A DNA stretch of 64,000 nucleotides from Glaciecola nitratireducens FR1064. GTDB lineage: Bacteria > Pseudomonadota > Gammaproteobacteria > Enterobacterales > Alteromonadaceae. The position numbers and the translations under genes are program-made. Under the pieces are notes generated by a model. The model was not told where the DNA came from, made no database searches, and was given only the letters and a program-made list of their open reading frames with translations. The stretch lies in assembly GCF_000226565.1 (NCBI RefSeq), contig NC_016041.1, positions 3,286,001 to 3,350,000 of the forward strand. Reading direction: 5' to 3'. This document shows, one piece after another, positions 1-8,746 of this stretch (its first letter is position 1; each line of letters opens with the position of its first letter).

Positions 1-91
1 TACTAAACGAGGTTAGTGCAGTTTGACTCGGATTATTGTAAAAATGCACTTTTCTTCAATATCAAATGAATAATTTAAGGATAAATTAAAC

Positions 92-259
92 ATGAAAAAA
101 TTAACTACTGCAGAAACTGAGCAAGTATCCGGTGGAGCATTACAATTTTTTATAGGCTACTTTGGGTCCAAACTGTTAGATGGAACGCTGAGGGCAGCTT
201 CAGATGTTCACGACATGTATCAAGACCAGAACAGATCTCTACCCTATAATCGTCTGTAG
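92..259 (+). CDS. Double-glycine leader peptide (bacteriocin-like precursor)
   Basis: A 55-residue ORF preceded by AAGGA ten bases before the ATG. The N-terminus MKKLTTAETEQVSGG matches the double-glycine leader pattern of class II bacteriocins and related secreted peptides (LT..E...V.GG), in which a peptidase-domain ABC transporter cuts after GG. Cutting after residue 15 would release a 40-residue peptide that begins ALQFFIGYFG and has a glycine-bearing hydrophobic stretch and a polar, Tyr/Asn-rich tail. It has no cysteine pair, so it is not pediocin-like. The next gene is a small membrane protein that could give immunity. No transporter is in view; it may lie left of the window. The leader match is seen in sequence; the antimicrobial role is inferred. 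A quorum peptide or a chance ORF remains possible. Confidence 0.6.
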   Translation: MKKLTTAETEQVSGGALQFFIGYFGSKLLDGTLRAASDVHDMYQDQNRSLPYNRL

Positions 260-307
260 TCTGGCGGGTTGATTACTTCATCAAAGACATAAATGAAGTG
301 TAAACTC

Positions 308-360
308 AAAAAGAAGAGAGTTATGCTTTGTGAACCATATTAAGAATAGCCTCTCTTTTT
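308..360 (+). terminator. Possible weak terminator after the leader peptide gene
   Basis: A purine-rich arm at 308-320 pairs imperfectly, with two bulged A residues, with CCTCTCTTTTT at 350-360, which ends in a T-run. The loop of about 29 bases is long, so this is a weak call. It lies between the leader peptide gene and the membrane protein gene and might reduce read-through. Confidence 0.25.
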
Positions 361-394
361 ATATTGCTAGTCTGTCATAAATAAGGAAATTACT

Positions 395-751
395 ATGAAC
401 AAGGAATGCTTTTTAAAACAAAGAACTTATGCTTGGCTTGCCTTTTTTTTTCTAACACTGACACTGGTTACAACTGCTTTTCGACATTCTGTTGAGACAC
501 CGTACATTTTCAATACCATTGCCCCAATTGTATTTTTGTTGTTATTCATCACGTGCACCATTCCTGTCGTAAAGCCATCGCTGCCTGTCAAAAAATTTGC
601 TCTTAGCAATATTTTTTGTGGATTGGGTGGCTTTGTCTACCTGATTGAAATTTATTGGTCAAACGCTGAGTTAATCATTGCAAGCTTTATTACTATCAGC
701 CTCGTGCTTTCTATCAATAGCATTGTATTTCTAAAAATAGATCGACTTTGA
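395..751 (+). CDS. Small four-helix membrane protein, candidate immunity protein
   Basis: A 118-residue protein with AAGGA eight bases before its ATG. Four hydrophobic segments are visible at about residues 12-30, 38-58, 67-87 and 90-112, with short polar links, so it should sit in the inner membrane. I recognise no named family. Its small size, multi-helix form and position directly downstream of a double-glycine peptide gene in the same direction resemble bacteriocin immunity proteins. That role is inferred from context only. It could equally be an unrelated small membrane protein. The 135 bases separating it from the peptide gene hold a weak terminator-like hairpin, so co-transcription is not certain. 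Confidence 0.6.
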   Translation: MNKECFLKQRTYAWLAFFFLTLTLVTTAFRHSVETPYIFNTIAPIVFLLLFITCTIPVVKPSLPVKKFALSNIFCGLGGFVYLIEIYWSNAELIIASFITISLVLSINSIVFLKIDRL

Positions 752-792
752 TTTAATACGTTTTGCATACGAACAAATTCAATGACTCTGCA

Positions 793-814
793 CACGAAAG
801 CGTGGGGATTTTTT
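793..814 (+). terminator. Probable rho-independent terminator
   Basis: CACG (793-796), loop AAAG, CGTG (801-804), then GGGA and a T6 run at 809-814. The stem is short. It lies 42 bases past the stop of the small membrane protein gene and suits the end of that transcript. Confidence 0.35.
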
Positions 815-910
815 CGTTTGTCGCAATGAAGTTATATGATGAGATGTTTGTTGAAGATGTTTTCGTTTATGTTTGCTGAAGATGTTTTTGAAGGGTGTTA
901 TTTACGCAAT

Positions 911-956
911 TTATCTCGAGGGGGGAGATAACGAGGCGATGCAGAAGCATCACCTC
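911..956 (-). terminator. Two tandem hairpins downstream of the cold-shock gene
   Basis: Just past the csp stop are two stem-loops. One has arms 933-942 and 947-956, a 10-bp stem with one G-U pair when transcribed on the minus strand and a 4-base loop. The second has arms TTATCTC (911-917) and GAGATAA (925-931). No clear T-run follows on the minus strand, so they may be a transcript 3' end or a stabilising structure and not a standard terminator. Confidence 0.4.
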
Positions 957-965
957 ATAAGAAAC

Positions 966-1175
966 TTAGATTGTTTCAACGTTTGCAGCTTGCAAACCTT
1001 TTTGGCCTTCTTCTACTTCGAAAGACACTTTTTGGCCTTCTGGAAGAGTTTTGTAGCCTTCAGCAACGATCGCTCTAAAATGAACAAAAACGTCTTTGCC
1101 GCCATTGTCCTGTGTAAGAAAACCGTAGCCTTTATCGGCGTTGAACCACTTAACTGTGCCTGTAACTTTAGACAT
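966..1175 (-). CDS. CspA-family cold-shock protein
   Basis: A 69-residue single cold-shock domain that binds single-stranded nucleic acid and melts RNA structure. Both RNA-binding motifs are present: KGYGFL (RNP1) and DVFVHF (RNP2), plus the family opening [13 protein letters not shown] longer reading frame extends 21 codons upstream, but the start MSKVTGTV has GAGG five bases before it and gives normal Csp length, so 1175 is chosen. The leader upstream contains a small hairpin, GCGCA/TGCGC at 1205-1220, within a long untranslated region of the kind common in csp genes. Which CspA-E paralogue it corresponds to cannot be told from one domain, and cold induction is not shown by the sequence. 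Confidence 0.93.
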   Translation of the reverse strand: MSKVTGTVKWFNADKGYGFLTQDNGGKDVFVHFRAIVAEGYKTLPEGQKVSFEVEEGQKGLQAANVETI

Positions 1176-1467
1176 GTAAACCTCAAATATATATAAATTT
1201 AACCGCGCAAATAGCTGCGCATTTCGAATTCCTGGCAAGATGACTTACTGAGATTTTACTTACAAATGGAAAAACGTCTAACTAAAGGTCACGCGGGTGA
1301 ACAAAGAGGTTTATAGCACTTACAGTAACAAACTAAATAACATTGTCTTTTCAGAAACACCGTAAGTGTAGCACAAAAAACACCATTGCAAATTTTTTAT
1401 TCTCAAATATTGCTAATTATTTGAACAGTTTTTCGCAATGGCGTTTTTCATGATTTGACAAAAGGCG

Positions 1468-1965
1468 CTATGGGCGAAGGGCTTTATCCCCTCTAGCAAG
1501 GCCACAGACGCCAGTTCGAGCAGACTCAATAATATCAGCACATTGAGACATAACATCCTCGAAGGCACATAGTTTTTCGCTCGTACCTGTTATTTCTATC
1601 GTGTAGTTATTGGCATTCACATCGAGGATGCGAGCTCTAAAAATATCCACGTTTCGCTTAACTTCTGCACGCGCCAATTCTGTTCTCGTTCCCACCTTAA
1701 TTAGCATTAGCTCACGCTCAATGTGCGGACCTTCCGATAATACTGCTACTTTTAGCACATCGATGAGCTTATTTACCTGCTTTGTAATTTGTTCAATTAC
1801 TTTGTCATCTCCCTGCGTAACGATGGTTAAGCGAGACAAGCTTTCATCGTCGGTTGGTGCAACACACAATGAATCAACGTTAAAACCACGTTGTGAAAAC
1901 ACTCCCACGATTCTAGATAGTGCGCCAGGCGCGTTTTCCATTAATACTGAAATAATTCTTCTCAT
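1468..1965 (-). CDS. ilvH: Acetolactate synthase small (regulatory) subunit
   Basis: Regulatory subunit of acetohydroxyacid synthase, the first shared enzyme of valine, leucine and isoleucine synthesis. It activates the large subunit and carries feedback inhibition by valine. The 165-residue length fits IlvH. The N-terminal ACT domain begins [21 protein letters not shown] and is followed by the conserved FNVDSL segment and the ERELMLIKV link to the C-terminal domain. Its start overlaps the ilvI stop by one base (TAATG), a strong sign of translational coupling. ilvH is preferred over ilvN because of length and pairing with an IlvI-type large subunit. Confidence 0.95.
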   Translation of the reverse strand: MRRIISVLMENAPGALSRIVGVFSQRGFNVDSLCVAPTDDESLSRLTIVTQGDDKVIEQITKQVNKLIDVLKVAVLSEGPHIERELMLIKVGTRTELARAEVKRNVDIFRARILDVNANNYTIEITGTSEKLCAFEDVMSQCADIIESARTGVCGLARGDKALRP

Positions 1966-3680
1966 TATGTACGCTCCGTTTTGCTCAAGCGCATATCGTC
2001 CATAGCACCGTACTTTATTTGCATAGGATAAACGTGTTCACTTTGATCAACCATAATATCCATAAAAACAAGGCCTGGTGTTGCGAAACAGCGGGCCATT
2101 GCGTCATCCAGCTCATCAAGATGGTCGACTTTAATTCCCGTGTGGCCATATGCTTCGGCGAGCGCAACAAAATTAGGCATCGAATCCATATATGAATGAG
2201 AATAGCGTCCCTTGTAGTTCATATCCTGCCATTGGCGAACCATACCCAGCGCACGGTTATTTAATGAAATGATCTTGATTGGCAAACCATATTGCAGACA
2301 CGTTGATAGCTCTTGAATATTCATTTGAATACTGCCATCACCAGTAACCACAACAGATACCGCATCTGGGTGAGCAAACTGAACGCCCATTGCAGCAGGA
2401 AGACCAAAGCCCATCGTGCCAAGTCCACCAGAATTGATCCAGCGACGAGGCTTCGCGAAGGGATAGTACAAAGCTGCAAACATCTGATGCTGACCGACAT
2501 CTGAACTCACATAGGCATCACCCTTTGTATGTTCATATAAAGATTGTATGACTTTTTGCGGTTTAATAACCTGGCTAGATTGGTCGAAGGCTAAGCACTT
2601 TTTGCCACGCCACTCGTTAATCTGTTGCCACCAATCAGCTAGTTTTTCTTCTTGATCTGTAAAATCAGCGTCAGCAAGAAGGTCTAACATTTGCAGCAAT
2701 ACTTTATCAACTGAACCCACCACTGGGATATGCGCATTCACGATTTTAGAAATTGATGCGGGATCAATATCAACATGAATAATATCAGCATGTGGGCAAA
2801 ATTTATCGACGTTATTCGTTACTCTGTCGTCAAAGCGTGCACCCAAAGCGATTATGCAATCTGCATTGTGCATTGTTTTATTCGCTTCAAGCGTTCCATG
2901 CATGCCGAGCATCCCGATAAACTGAGGATGTACAGACGAGAACGCACCTAAGCCCATCAGCGTGCTGCAAACAGGTGATTGTAAAAGCTCCGCCAACTGC
3001 GTTACATAAGCTGCAGCCTCAGCCGCGATGGCACCACCACCCACGTATAAAACAGGGCGCTGAGCCTTTAGCATGGATGCAACCGCTTTCTTAATTTGTT
3101 TGTTGTGCCCTTTCAATGTTGGATTGTAAGAGCGCATCGTTATGTCATCAGGGAAGACATATGGGTGGGTATTTTGTACATTCACGATGTCTTTTGGTAA
3201 GTCAACAACCACTGGACCAGGACGCCCAGAATTAGCGATGTAAAATGCTTTCGCAATTGCCATTGGGATGTCTTCTGCTCTTTTTACCAAAAAACTGTGC
3301 TTAACAATGGGTCTTGAAACGCCAACCATGTCGCATTCTTGGAAGGCATCTTCTCCGATATGCATGGAGGGAACTTGGCCTGACAAAACAACCATTGGAA
3401 TTGAATCCATAAATGCTGTAGCAATGCCGGTAATAGTGTTTGTTGCACCAGGTCCAGAAGTGACTAGCACAGCCCCCGTTTTACCTGTTGCACGCGCATA
3501 GCCGTCTGCCATATGAGCTGCTGCTTGCTCATGACGAACGAGAACGTGCTTAATATCCTCTTGGGCATATAGCGCATCATAAATATCCAGTACCGCACCG
3601 CCCGGATAACCGAACAAATGCGTTACTCCAACATCTTTTAGCGCTTCTACTACCATAGCGGCGCCCGACATCATTTTCAC
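1965..3680 (-). CDS. ilvI: Acetolactate synthase large (catalytic) subunit
   Basis: Catalytic subunit (571 residues) of acetohydroxyacid synthase, which condenses pyruvate with pyruvate or 2-ketobutyrate using thiamine diphosphate, Mg2+ and FAD. Family marks are the start [27 protein letters not shown] with the [18 protein letters not shown] segment carrying the catalytic Glu, the central FAD-binding domain, and the C-terminal thiamine diphosphate motif [12 protein letters not shown] through NN. It is transcribed with ilvH. The upstream region contains a perfect 11-bp inverted repeat and a third copy of its core, which could be operator sites; no leader-peptide attenuator was recognised. Confidence 0.96.
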   Translation of the reverse strand: MKMMSGAAMVVEALKDVGVTHLFGYPGGAVLDIYDALYAQEDIKHVLVRHEQAAAHMADGYARATGKTGAVLVTSGPGATNTITGIATAFMDSIPMVVLSGQVPSMHIGEDAFQECDMVGVSRPIVKHSFLVKRAEDIPMAIAKAFYIANSGRPGPVVVDLPKDIVNVQNTHPYVFPDDITMRSYNPTLKGHNKQIKKAVASMLKAQRPVLYVGGGAIAAEAAAYVTQLAELLQSPVCSTLMGLGAFSSVHPQFIGMLGMHGTLEANKTMHNADCIIALGARFDDRVTNNVDKFCPHADIIHVDIDPASISKIVNAHIPVVGSVDKVLLQMLDLLADADFTDQEEKLADWWQQINEWRGKKCLAFDQSSQVIKPQKVIQSLYEHTKGDAYVSSDVGQHQMFAALYYPFAKPRRWINSGGLGTMGFGLPAAMGVQFAHPDAVSVVVTGDGSIQMNIQELSTCLQYGLPIKIISLNNRALGMVRQWQDMNYKGRYSHSYMDSMPNFVALAEAYGHTGIKVDHLDELDDAMARCFATPGLVFMDIMVDQSEHVYPMQIKYGAMDDMRLSKTERT

Positions 3681-3784
3681 AGGACTCTCTCCTTACGTGT
3701 TTTTATCTTATTAATTAACGTTATGGCCCGAATATAACGTAGCCGAAACAAAGATAAAACCCAAAAGAGACAAAAAGTGAAAAT

Positions 3785-3858
3785 TTCATCCTAATATACC
3801 TAAAAATTAGGATGAAAACACCAACGAGGTAATGTTAATAGCTTGTAAATAGGATGAA
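3785..3858. promoter_or_regulatory. Repeated TAGGATGAA elements upstream of ilvI
   Basis: TTTCATCCTAA (3785-3795) and TTAGGATGAAA (3808-3818) form a perfect 11-bp inverted repeat with a 12-base centre. A third core TAGGATGAA lies at 3850-3858. Core centres are about 23 and 41 bases apart, near two and four helical turns. On the minus strand the inverted repeat is followed by a T-rich stretch, so it could also act as a terminator for the maoP-like gene. Operator or terminator is unresolved. Confidence 0.45.
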
Positions 3859-3866
3859 TAACCTAA

Positions 3867-4238
3867 TTAATCATCCAAATCAATATCTATATCATCATCT
3901 ACGTCATTTACTAAGTCGTCATCTAATCGGCTTTCGCTCGACGCTTTCTTCGTACCATGTATGCTGGCGTATTTTGGACGATTAATACGATTCTGGTATT
4001 TCAACCAAGCACGCTCAGCAGTAGTTTCTGGTTGCTTTCGACCTAGCGCAGAGTCTATAAAAGCTGCTTCTTCTTCGTTTGATGGTGCTAAATGGCCATC
4101 GACTAGCGCTGCAATTAAGCAACCATATTGTGACAGGGCTTTACTCTCCGCGATCGAAAAGTCGCCAGAACGAGAAAAGCCATATGGATAATGTTTAGGA
4201 TCGCTAAACATACGTTTTAACAGTGATTCGCTATTCAT
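3867..4238 (-). CDS. maoP: MaoP-like protein (DUF413, YifE family)
   Basis: A 123-residue protein of the DUF413 family. In E. coli the family member MaoP (YifE) organises the Ori macrodomain through the maoS site. Recognised family segments are KHYPYGFSRSGDFSIAES near the N-terminus, the EEEAAFI...ERAWLKYQNRI region and NRPKYASIHG. The frame is open 22 codons further, but MNSESLLKRMF gives family-like spacing, so 4238 is chosen. The C-terminus is a strongly acidic tail of alternating Asp with Ile, Val and Leu, longer than I recall for E. coli YifE. The macrodomain role is known only from E. coli and is carried over here by family membership. Confidence 0.85.
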   Translation of the reverse strand: MNSESLLKRMFSDPKHYPYGFSRSGDFSIAESKALSQYGCLIAALVDGHLAPSNEEEAAFIDSALGRKQPETTAERAWLKYQNRINRPKYASIHGTKKASSESRLDDDLVNDVDDDIDIDLDD

Positions 4239-4366
4239 GTTTAACACAAGAAATTGCTCCCCGAATTGAGACAAAAAACAATGGGACTTGCTTACAAAAC
4301 GCATTAGTAATCTTAACTTGCGGCCTTGTCAACTGCTAATTTTAGTATTATGCAAAAAGCCTAAAA

Positions 4367-4861
4367 TTATTTTTTATCTTTTTCGACCCAAGCCCAATGC
4401 ATTTCGGCAATAACAGGTTCGTTTCCACTTTCATCAGTTACTTTAACGCTCACTAGAAAGTCGCCCTTCGGCTCACTCTTTAATATGTGTATTTGCTCAT
4501 CTGTCAGCGTTGCCACTGCTTGCATATCGCCATAAGCTCGCTTTACGTATTTGAGGTTCATGCTTTTTATAAGGGGAAGTTTGTCACCCGGTAAATTAAC
4601 GCCGACAACGAAACCGGTAGCTGATTCAGCAATTAGTGCCATCGTAGCAGCATGAACACTGCCGATGTGGTTTTGCACTTTTTTACGATTCTTCACAAAA
4701 AACGTTGCGCTTTTTAAATCCGTATCGATAATTTCGATTCTGCAGGTCCCTACTAATTTTACTTTATAACGAAACACCCAAGTCAGTATTTTAAAACGCA
4801 ACCAGAGTGGTTTTTTCATAACGCTATCAGCGAAAGTTCTCAGAGGGTTTGCTACGAACAT
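4367..4861 (-). CDS. DUF4442 hotdog-fold thioesterase-like protein
   Basis: A 164-residue protein matching the DUF4442 group, which has the hotdog fold of small acyl-CoA thioesterases. The pattern is an N-terminal helix region (WLRFKILTWVF), a beta-rich core with NHIGSVHAATMALIAESATGF resembling the long hotdog helix, and closing strands ending in HWAWVEKDKK. No catalytic residue can be assigned with confidence and the substrate is unknown. It lies between the maoP-like gene and the tRNA-Gly gene, separated from both by more than 100 bases, so it is probably transcribed alone. Confidence 0.75.
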   Translation of the reverse strand: MFVANPLRTFADSVMKKPLWLRFKILTWVFRYKVKLVGTCRIEIIDTDLKSATFFVKNRKKVQNHIGSVHAATMALIAESATGFVVGVNLPGDKLPLIKSMNLKYVKRAYGDMQAVATLTDEQIHILKSEPKGDFLVSVKVTDESGNEPVIAEMHWAWVEKDKK

Positions 4862-5024
4862 AAGAATGACCTAATCAGTAAATTAAATGGTTTTTGTGAC
4901 GATAAATTTAGCATACATGAAGACTGGTACGATGTCTCTTGGAGCCGACACGCGAACGAATAAATTGGGAGGTGAGGAGCGGCAAAACTTACCATTGGAT
5001 GATTGAACGCCTAGCCCAGAAACC

Positions 5025-5054
5025 AAAAAAGCACAGTAAAAACTGTGCTTTTTT
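5025..5054 (-). terminator. Strong bidirectional-type terminator after tRNA-Gly
   Basis: A perfect stem, AAAAAAGCACAGT (5025-5037) against ACTGTGCTTTTTT (5042-5054), with a 4-base loop. Read on the minus strand it begins five bases past the tRNA 3' CCA and ends in a T6 run. Confidence 0.9.
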
Positions 5055-5059
5055 GAATT

Positions 5060-5135
<76 letters not shown>

Positions 5136-5215
5136 AATCTGGAGGCGCATTTTACAAAAATACTCAGGCAGTGCAAGCCTAATTTTCAATTATTTGTAAA
5201 ATAAGCTGCAAACGC

Positions 5216-5773
5216 CTAAATCTTAAACACATTCTCTCGATAAAACTTCATTTCGTCTATCGACTCTATGATGTCATCAAGCGCTAAGTGCAAACCTTTC
5301 TTCTTAAATCCAGTCAACACCTCTGGTTTCCAGCGAGCTGTTAACTCCTTTATTGTACTTACATCGATGCTGCGGTAATGAAAGTATGCCTCTAATTCCG
5401 GCATATATTTAACCAAAAACCGTCTGTCTTGGCCGATTGTATTGCCACACAGTGGTGACTTTCCTTTTGGCACATATTTCTCAAGGAATGAGATAGTTTC
5501 CTGGGTAGCTGAGTCCACATCGTATGTGCTTGCTCTACAACGCTCAGTTAAACCGGTTCCTCCGTGCGTTTTTATGCACCATTCATCCATATTATCAAGC
5601 ACGGCATCAGGTTGGTAAACTGCAATGACAGGCCCTTGAGCTAATATATTAAGCTCTTTATCGGTTACGATCGTTGCGATTTCCATGACTACGCAGGTTT
5701 CAGGGTCTAGCCCCGTCATTTCCATATCAATCCAAACTAAGTTTGAGTCATTTAGGGCTTGATTTGACGGCAT
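5216..5773 (-). CDS. orn: Oligoribonuclease
   Basis: 3'-to-5' exoribonuclease of the DEDDh family that degrades the last di- to penta-nucleotides of RNA, and degrades pGpG made from c-di-GMP. It is 185 residues, with [15 protein letters not shown] (first Asp and Glu), the [19 protein letters not shown] motif (second Asp) and [10 protein letters not shown] with the closing His/Asp site. It is cytosolic. The pGpG activity is relevant because four genes in this window encode or may encode c-di-GMP phosphodiesterase domains. It is divergent from rsgA across 97 bases, an arrangement shared with E. coli. Confidence 0.96.
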   Translation of the reverse strand: MPSNQALNDSNLVWIDMEMTGLDPETCVVMEIATIVTDKELNILAQGPVIAVYQPDAVLDNMDEWCIKTHGGTGLTERCRASTYDVDSATQETISFLEKYVPKGKSPLCGNTIGQDRRFLVKYMPELEAYFHYRSIDVSTIKELTARWKPEVLTGFKKKGLHLALDDIIESIDEMKFYRENVFKI

Positions 5774-5870
5774 GATTACCTCGATTATTAAATATCATGA
5801 AAATAAAGGCTAAAAAAGGTAACATGCAAATAAGCATTTCGCCAACAAGTATTCAATCAACAAGGTTCAC

Positions 5871-6902
5871 GTGGCTAAAAAACCCAAACTATCCGACCGT
5901 CAAAAAAGACAGGTGCAAGACAACCGCACAAAACGCTTAGCAAGCAAACAGGTTGCACACAGCGATGAGCACCTCGGCGCTGAATTAAAGGGCCGCGTTA
6001 TTGGCCGTTTTGGAAAGCACGCGAACGTCGAATCCATTGATGATGGTGTCGTACATAAATGCCACATTCGACGCACTGTTAACTCCGTTGTTTGCGGAGA
6101 TAATGTGTTGTTTCGTCCTAGCCAATCTGATGACTCGCGAGACCGTGGTGTCATTGAAGTAGTATTGGACAGAGTAACTACGTTAACACGTCCCGACTTT
6201 TATGATGGCGTTAAGCCTATTGCAGCTAATATCGATCAAATTATTGTGGTAAACGCAATAGTTCCTCAGCTGTCTGCGCACATAATAGACCGCTATTTAG
6301 TTGCCTGCGAAGACGTCGACATTCCGCCTGTGATTGTCATCAATAAGATGGAATTGTTAAGTGATGAGGACCGTGAATGGGTTAAAGAAGTTGTCGAGAT
6401 TTATGAAGAGATTGGTTACAAAGTAATTTACATGAGCTGCGTTACGCAAGAGGGTGTAGCGGAGTTGTCAACCTTACTGAAAGATAAAATCAGTGTTTTC
6501 GTTGGTCAAAGCGGCGTGGGCAAGTCAAGCATCATCAACCAACTGTTGCCGGATGCTGAGGAGGTGGTAGGTGACATCTCGCAGAACTCAGGTTTAGGAC
6601 AGCACACAACAACTGCTGCAAAACTACTGCACTTTGAGCAAGGCGGCGATCTCATCGACTCACCGGGTGTAAGAGAGTTTGGGCTTTGGCACCTACCTGT
6701 CGAGAAGGTCACCTCTGGCTTTATTGAGTTTCGTGATTATATTGGCGGCTGCAAATTTACTGACTGTAAACATGGTACTGACCCTGGTTGCCTAATCAGG
6801 CAGGCCGTTATGGACGGAAAAATAACGGAAGACCGTTACGAGAGCTATCATAAAATTGTCGATTCGCTGGAAGAAAACCGCCCTTCTTATTCGAAAGGGT
6901 AA
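5871..6902 (+). CDS. rsgA: Ribosome small subunit-dependent GTPase A
   Basis: Circularly permuted GTPase that checks late 30S ribosome assembly. Order of parts: a basic N-terminus, an OB-fold (GRVIGRFGKHANV), G4 NKMEL at about residue 157, the P-loop GQSGVGKSS at about 211, DSPGVREFGL at about 262, and a C-terminal zinc domain with CKFTDCKHGTDPGC. Length is 343 residues, usual for the family. The start is GTG, with AAGG a few bases upstream. psd follows on the same strand as in E. coli, though a -10-like box in the gap suggests psd also has its own promoter. Confidence 0.95.
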   Translation: MAKKPKLSDRQKRQVQDNRTKRLASKQVAHSDEHLGAELKGRVIGRFGKHANVESIDDGVVHKCHIRRTVNSVVCGDNVLFRPSQSDDSRDRGVIEVVLDRVTTLTRPDFYDGVKPIAANIDQIIVVNAIVPQLSAHIIDRYLVACEDVDIPPVIVINKMELLSDEDREWVKEVVEIYEEIGYKVIYMSCVTQEGVAELSTLLKDKISVFVGQSGVGKSSIINQLLPDAEEVVGDISQNSGLGQHTTTAAKLLHFEQGGDLIDSPGVREFGLWHLPVEKVTSGFIEFRDYIGGCKFTDCKHGTDPGCLIRQAVMDGKITEDRYESYHKIVDSLEENRPSYSKG

Positions 6903-6945
6903 TTGCACATAAGAACTTAATTCCTCAATCGTTTATTCTTTGTTG

Positions 6946-6951
6946 TATAAT
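6946..6951 (+). promoter_or_regulatory. TATAAT -10 element upstream of psd
   Basis: A perfect TATAAT 30 bases before the GTG of psd. The -35 region is poor, with only TTCCTC at 6921-6926. It suggests a psd promoter separate from rsgA, at moderate confidence. Confidence 0.4.
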
Positions 6952-6980
6952 CCTACCGACTAAATTACGGAGAGCATCCA

Positions 6981-7859
6981 GTGCTAGATTGGTTTAAAGT
7001 TCGTGTTCAATACATACTTCCAAAACATTTATTATCAAGAATGGTTGGTTGGTTGGCGTCTGCTGAAGCTGGCGCTTTAACGCAGTTTCTTATCAAAATT
7101 TTTATAAAAGCATTTAAAGTAGACATGTCGGAAGCCAAGCATTCAGACCCTAGCTACTACAGAACGTTTAATGCCTTTTTTACCCGTGAATTAAAAGATG
7201 ACATTCGCCCTATCGAAGATAATGACAAGCAGCTTTGCCATTCTGTTGACGGCAGAGTCAGCCAATTTGGTAAAATTATTGGCGACAATATTTTTCAGGC
7301 AAAGGGTCACAACTACAGCGTAACAACGCTATTGGGCGGTAAGCCTGAGCTAGCGAGTATATTTAAAGGCGGCGAATTTGCCACCATTTACTTATCTCCG
7401 AAAGATTACCATCGCATTCACATGCCAATTGACGGCAAACTCACCGACATGCTGCACGTGCCAGGCGAACTATTTTCTGTTAATCCGCTAACTGCTGCAA
7501 ATGTTCCCGGTTTATTTGCGCGAAATGAGCGCGTTGTAACGATATTTGATACCCCTGTTGGTAAAGTAGCCATTGTGCTTGTAGGAGCCACTATTGTGGC
7601 AAGCATAGAGACAGTGTGGGCAGGTAATATAACACCACCAGCTGGCAAGACTGTACAGCACTGGCAATATGAAGATGAGGACATACGCTTAAGTAAAGGC
7701 GAAGAAATGGGCCGCTTTAAATTAGGCTCAACAATTGTAGTTTGCTTTGAACCTAATGCTGTCGAATTTGATGATCTGCAGGCTGGCATGATTACGCGAC
7801 TAGGGCAGCCATTTGCTGTTGTCAAAGAAGATATCGAAAAATCAAACGACACTAAATAA
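6981..7859 (+). CDS. psd: Phosphatidylserine decarboxylase proenzyme
   Basis: Converts phosphatidylserine to phosphatidylethanolamine at the inner membrane, using a pyruvoyl group made by self-cleavage. Length is 292 residues. Visible marks are FNAFFTRELKDDIRPI, SPKDYHRIHMP with the catalytic His, FATIYLSP, and the self-cleavage motif LGST near residues 247-250, cut between Gly and Ser. The GTG start has GGAGAG upstream. The transporter gene that follows starts five bases after the psd stop, so they are likely co-transcribed. Confidence 0.96.
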   Translation: MLDWFKVRVQYILPKHLLSRMVGWLASAEAGALTQFLIKIFIKAFKVDMSEAKHSDPSYYRTFNAFFTRELKDDIRPIEDNDKQLCHSVDGRVSQFGKIIGDNIFQAKGHNYSVTTLLGGKPELASIFKGGEFATIYLSPKDYHRIHMPIDGKLTDMLHVPGELFSVNPLTAANVPGLFARNERVVTIFDTPVGKVAIVLVGATIVASIETVWAGNITPPAGKTVQHWQYEDEDIRLSKGEEMGRFKLGSTIVVCFEPNAVEFDDLQAGMITRLGQPFAVVKEDIEKSNDTK

Positions 7860-7864
7860 TCTTG

Positions 7865-8746
7865 ATGGATCCCGTCAAGAAAAGCCTAATATCATTGCAT
7901 ATTACCGTAATGCTGTTAGGCGGCACTGCGCTTTTTTCCCAACTCATTCCCTTGGGTTCAATTGACATTACTTTTGCTCGGTCTGTATTCGCCTGCCTGC
8001 TGCTTTTTGCTGTCGCTAAGCTAAGTGGGGATGGATTACGGCTGAATTCAAACAGAGACTATTTTATTGCGTTCGGCCTTGGCATTATTATGGCAGTGCA
8101 TTGGGTAACCTACTTTATGGCGATGCAGCTATCGAGTGTCTCAGTCGGTATTATTGCCCTATTCACATTCCCCGTCATAACAGTGCTAATCGAACCCTAC
8201 TTTGAGAAAAACCGCTTGTTATGGCAAGACATAGCAAGTGCAGTTGTAGTGCTAGCGGGTATTGCGTTAATCGTTCCTGATGCTTCGCTCGAAAATGACG
8301 TTACCTTAGGTGTCATCGTCGGCATTTTTTCTGCATTTCTTTATGCTATGCGCAACTTATTACATCGCCATTATTTTTCACATTACAGCGGTGCAAAAGC
8401 AATGGCTTGGCAAACACTCATTGTGTGCCCTACCTTGGTATTTTTTGTATCCGATGAACTCGTGATGATCGATTTAAATACCCTATGGTTGCTGCTAGCA
8501 CTAGGTACGTTTTTTACCGCTATTCCACATGCGATGATCGCTACTACATTACAGCATTTGCGAGCCAAAACCTTTTCTTTGGTTGCTTGCATGCAGCCGT
8601 TTTACGCTATTTTATTTGCTATGATTTTGATTAATGAACAGCCTACTTGGCAAACTTTAGTTGGTGGTTTACTGGTAATTTCTGCGGCGATATACGAAAC
8701 TATTAATACTCATAAAGAAAATCAAAAAGCCAAACAATGCTCGTAA
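7865..8746 (+). CDS. EamA/DMT-family transporter
   Basis: An integral membrane protein of about 293 residues with around ten hydrophobic segments and the two-repeat layout of EamA drug/metabolite transporters (first repeat ending VLAGIALIV, second ending VGGLLVISAAIY). Substrate unknown. The frame opens with TTG directly before ATG; the ATG at 7865 is taken. It starts five bases after psd and its last ten bases overlap the GDPD gene, so psd, this gene and GDPD form a tight cluster with a possible membrane lipid link, which is inference. Confidence 0.85.
   Translation: MDPVKKSLISLHITVMLLGGTALFSQLIPLGSIDITFARSVFACLLLFAVAKLSGDGLRLNSNRDYFIAFGLGIIMAVHWVTYFMAMQLSSVSVGIIALFTFPVITVLIEPYFEKNRLLWQDIASAVVVLAGIALIVPDASLENDVTLGVIVGIFSAFLYAMRNLLHRHYFSHYSGAKAMAWQTLIVCPTLVFFVSDELVMIDLNTLWLLLALGTFFTAIPHAMIATTLQHLRAKTFSLVACMQPFYAILFAMILINEQPTWQTLVGGLLVISAAIYETINTHKENQKAKQCS

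Noticed and set aside
873-1196. Plus-strand frame of 107 codons across the csp gene
   Set aside because: It is antisense to the cold-shock gene, which has clear family motifs; no ribosome site or known family supports it.
1383-1441. CCATTGC/GCAATGG inverted repeat after ilvH as a terminator
   Set aside because: The arms are only 7 bp and separated by 45 bases; too weak to call.
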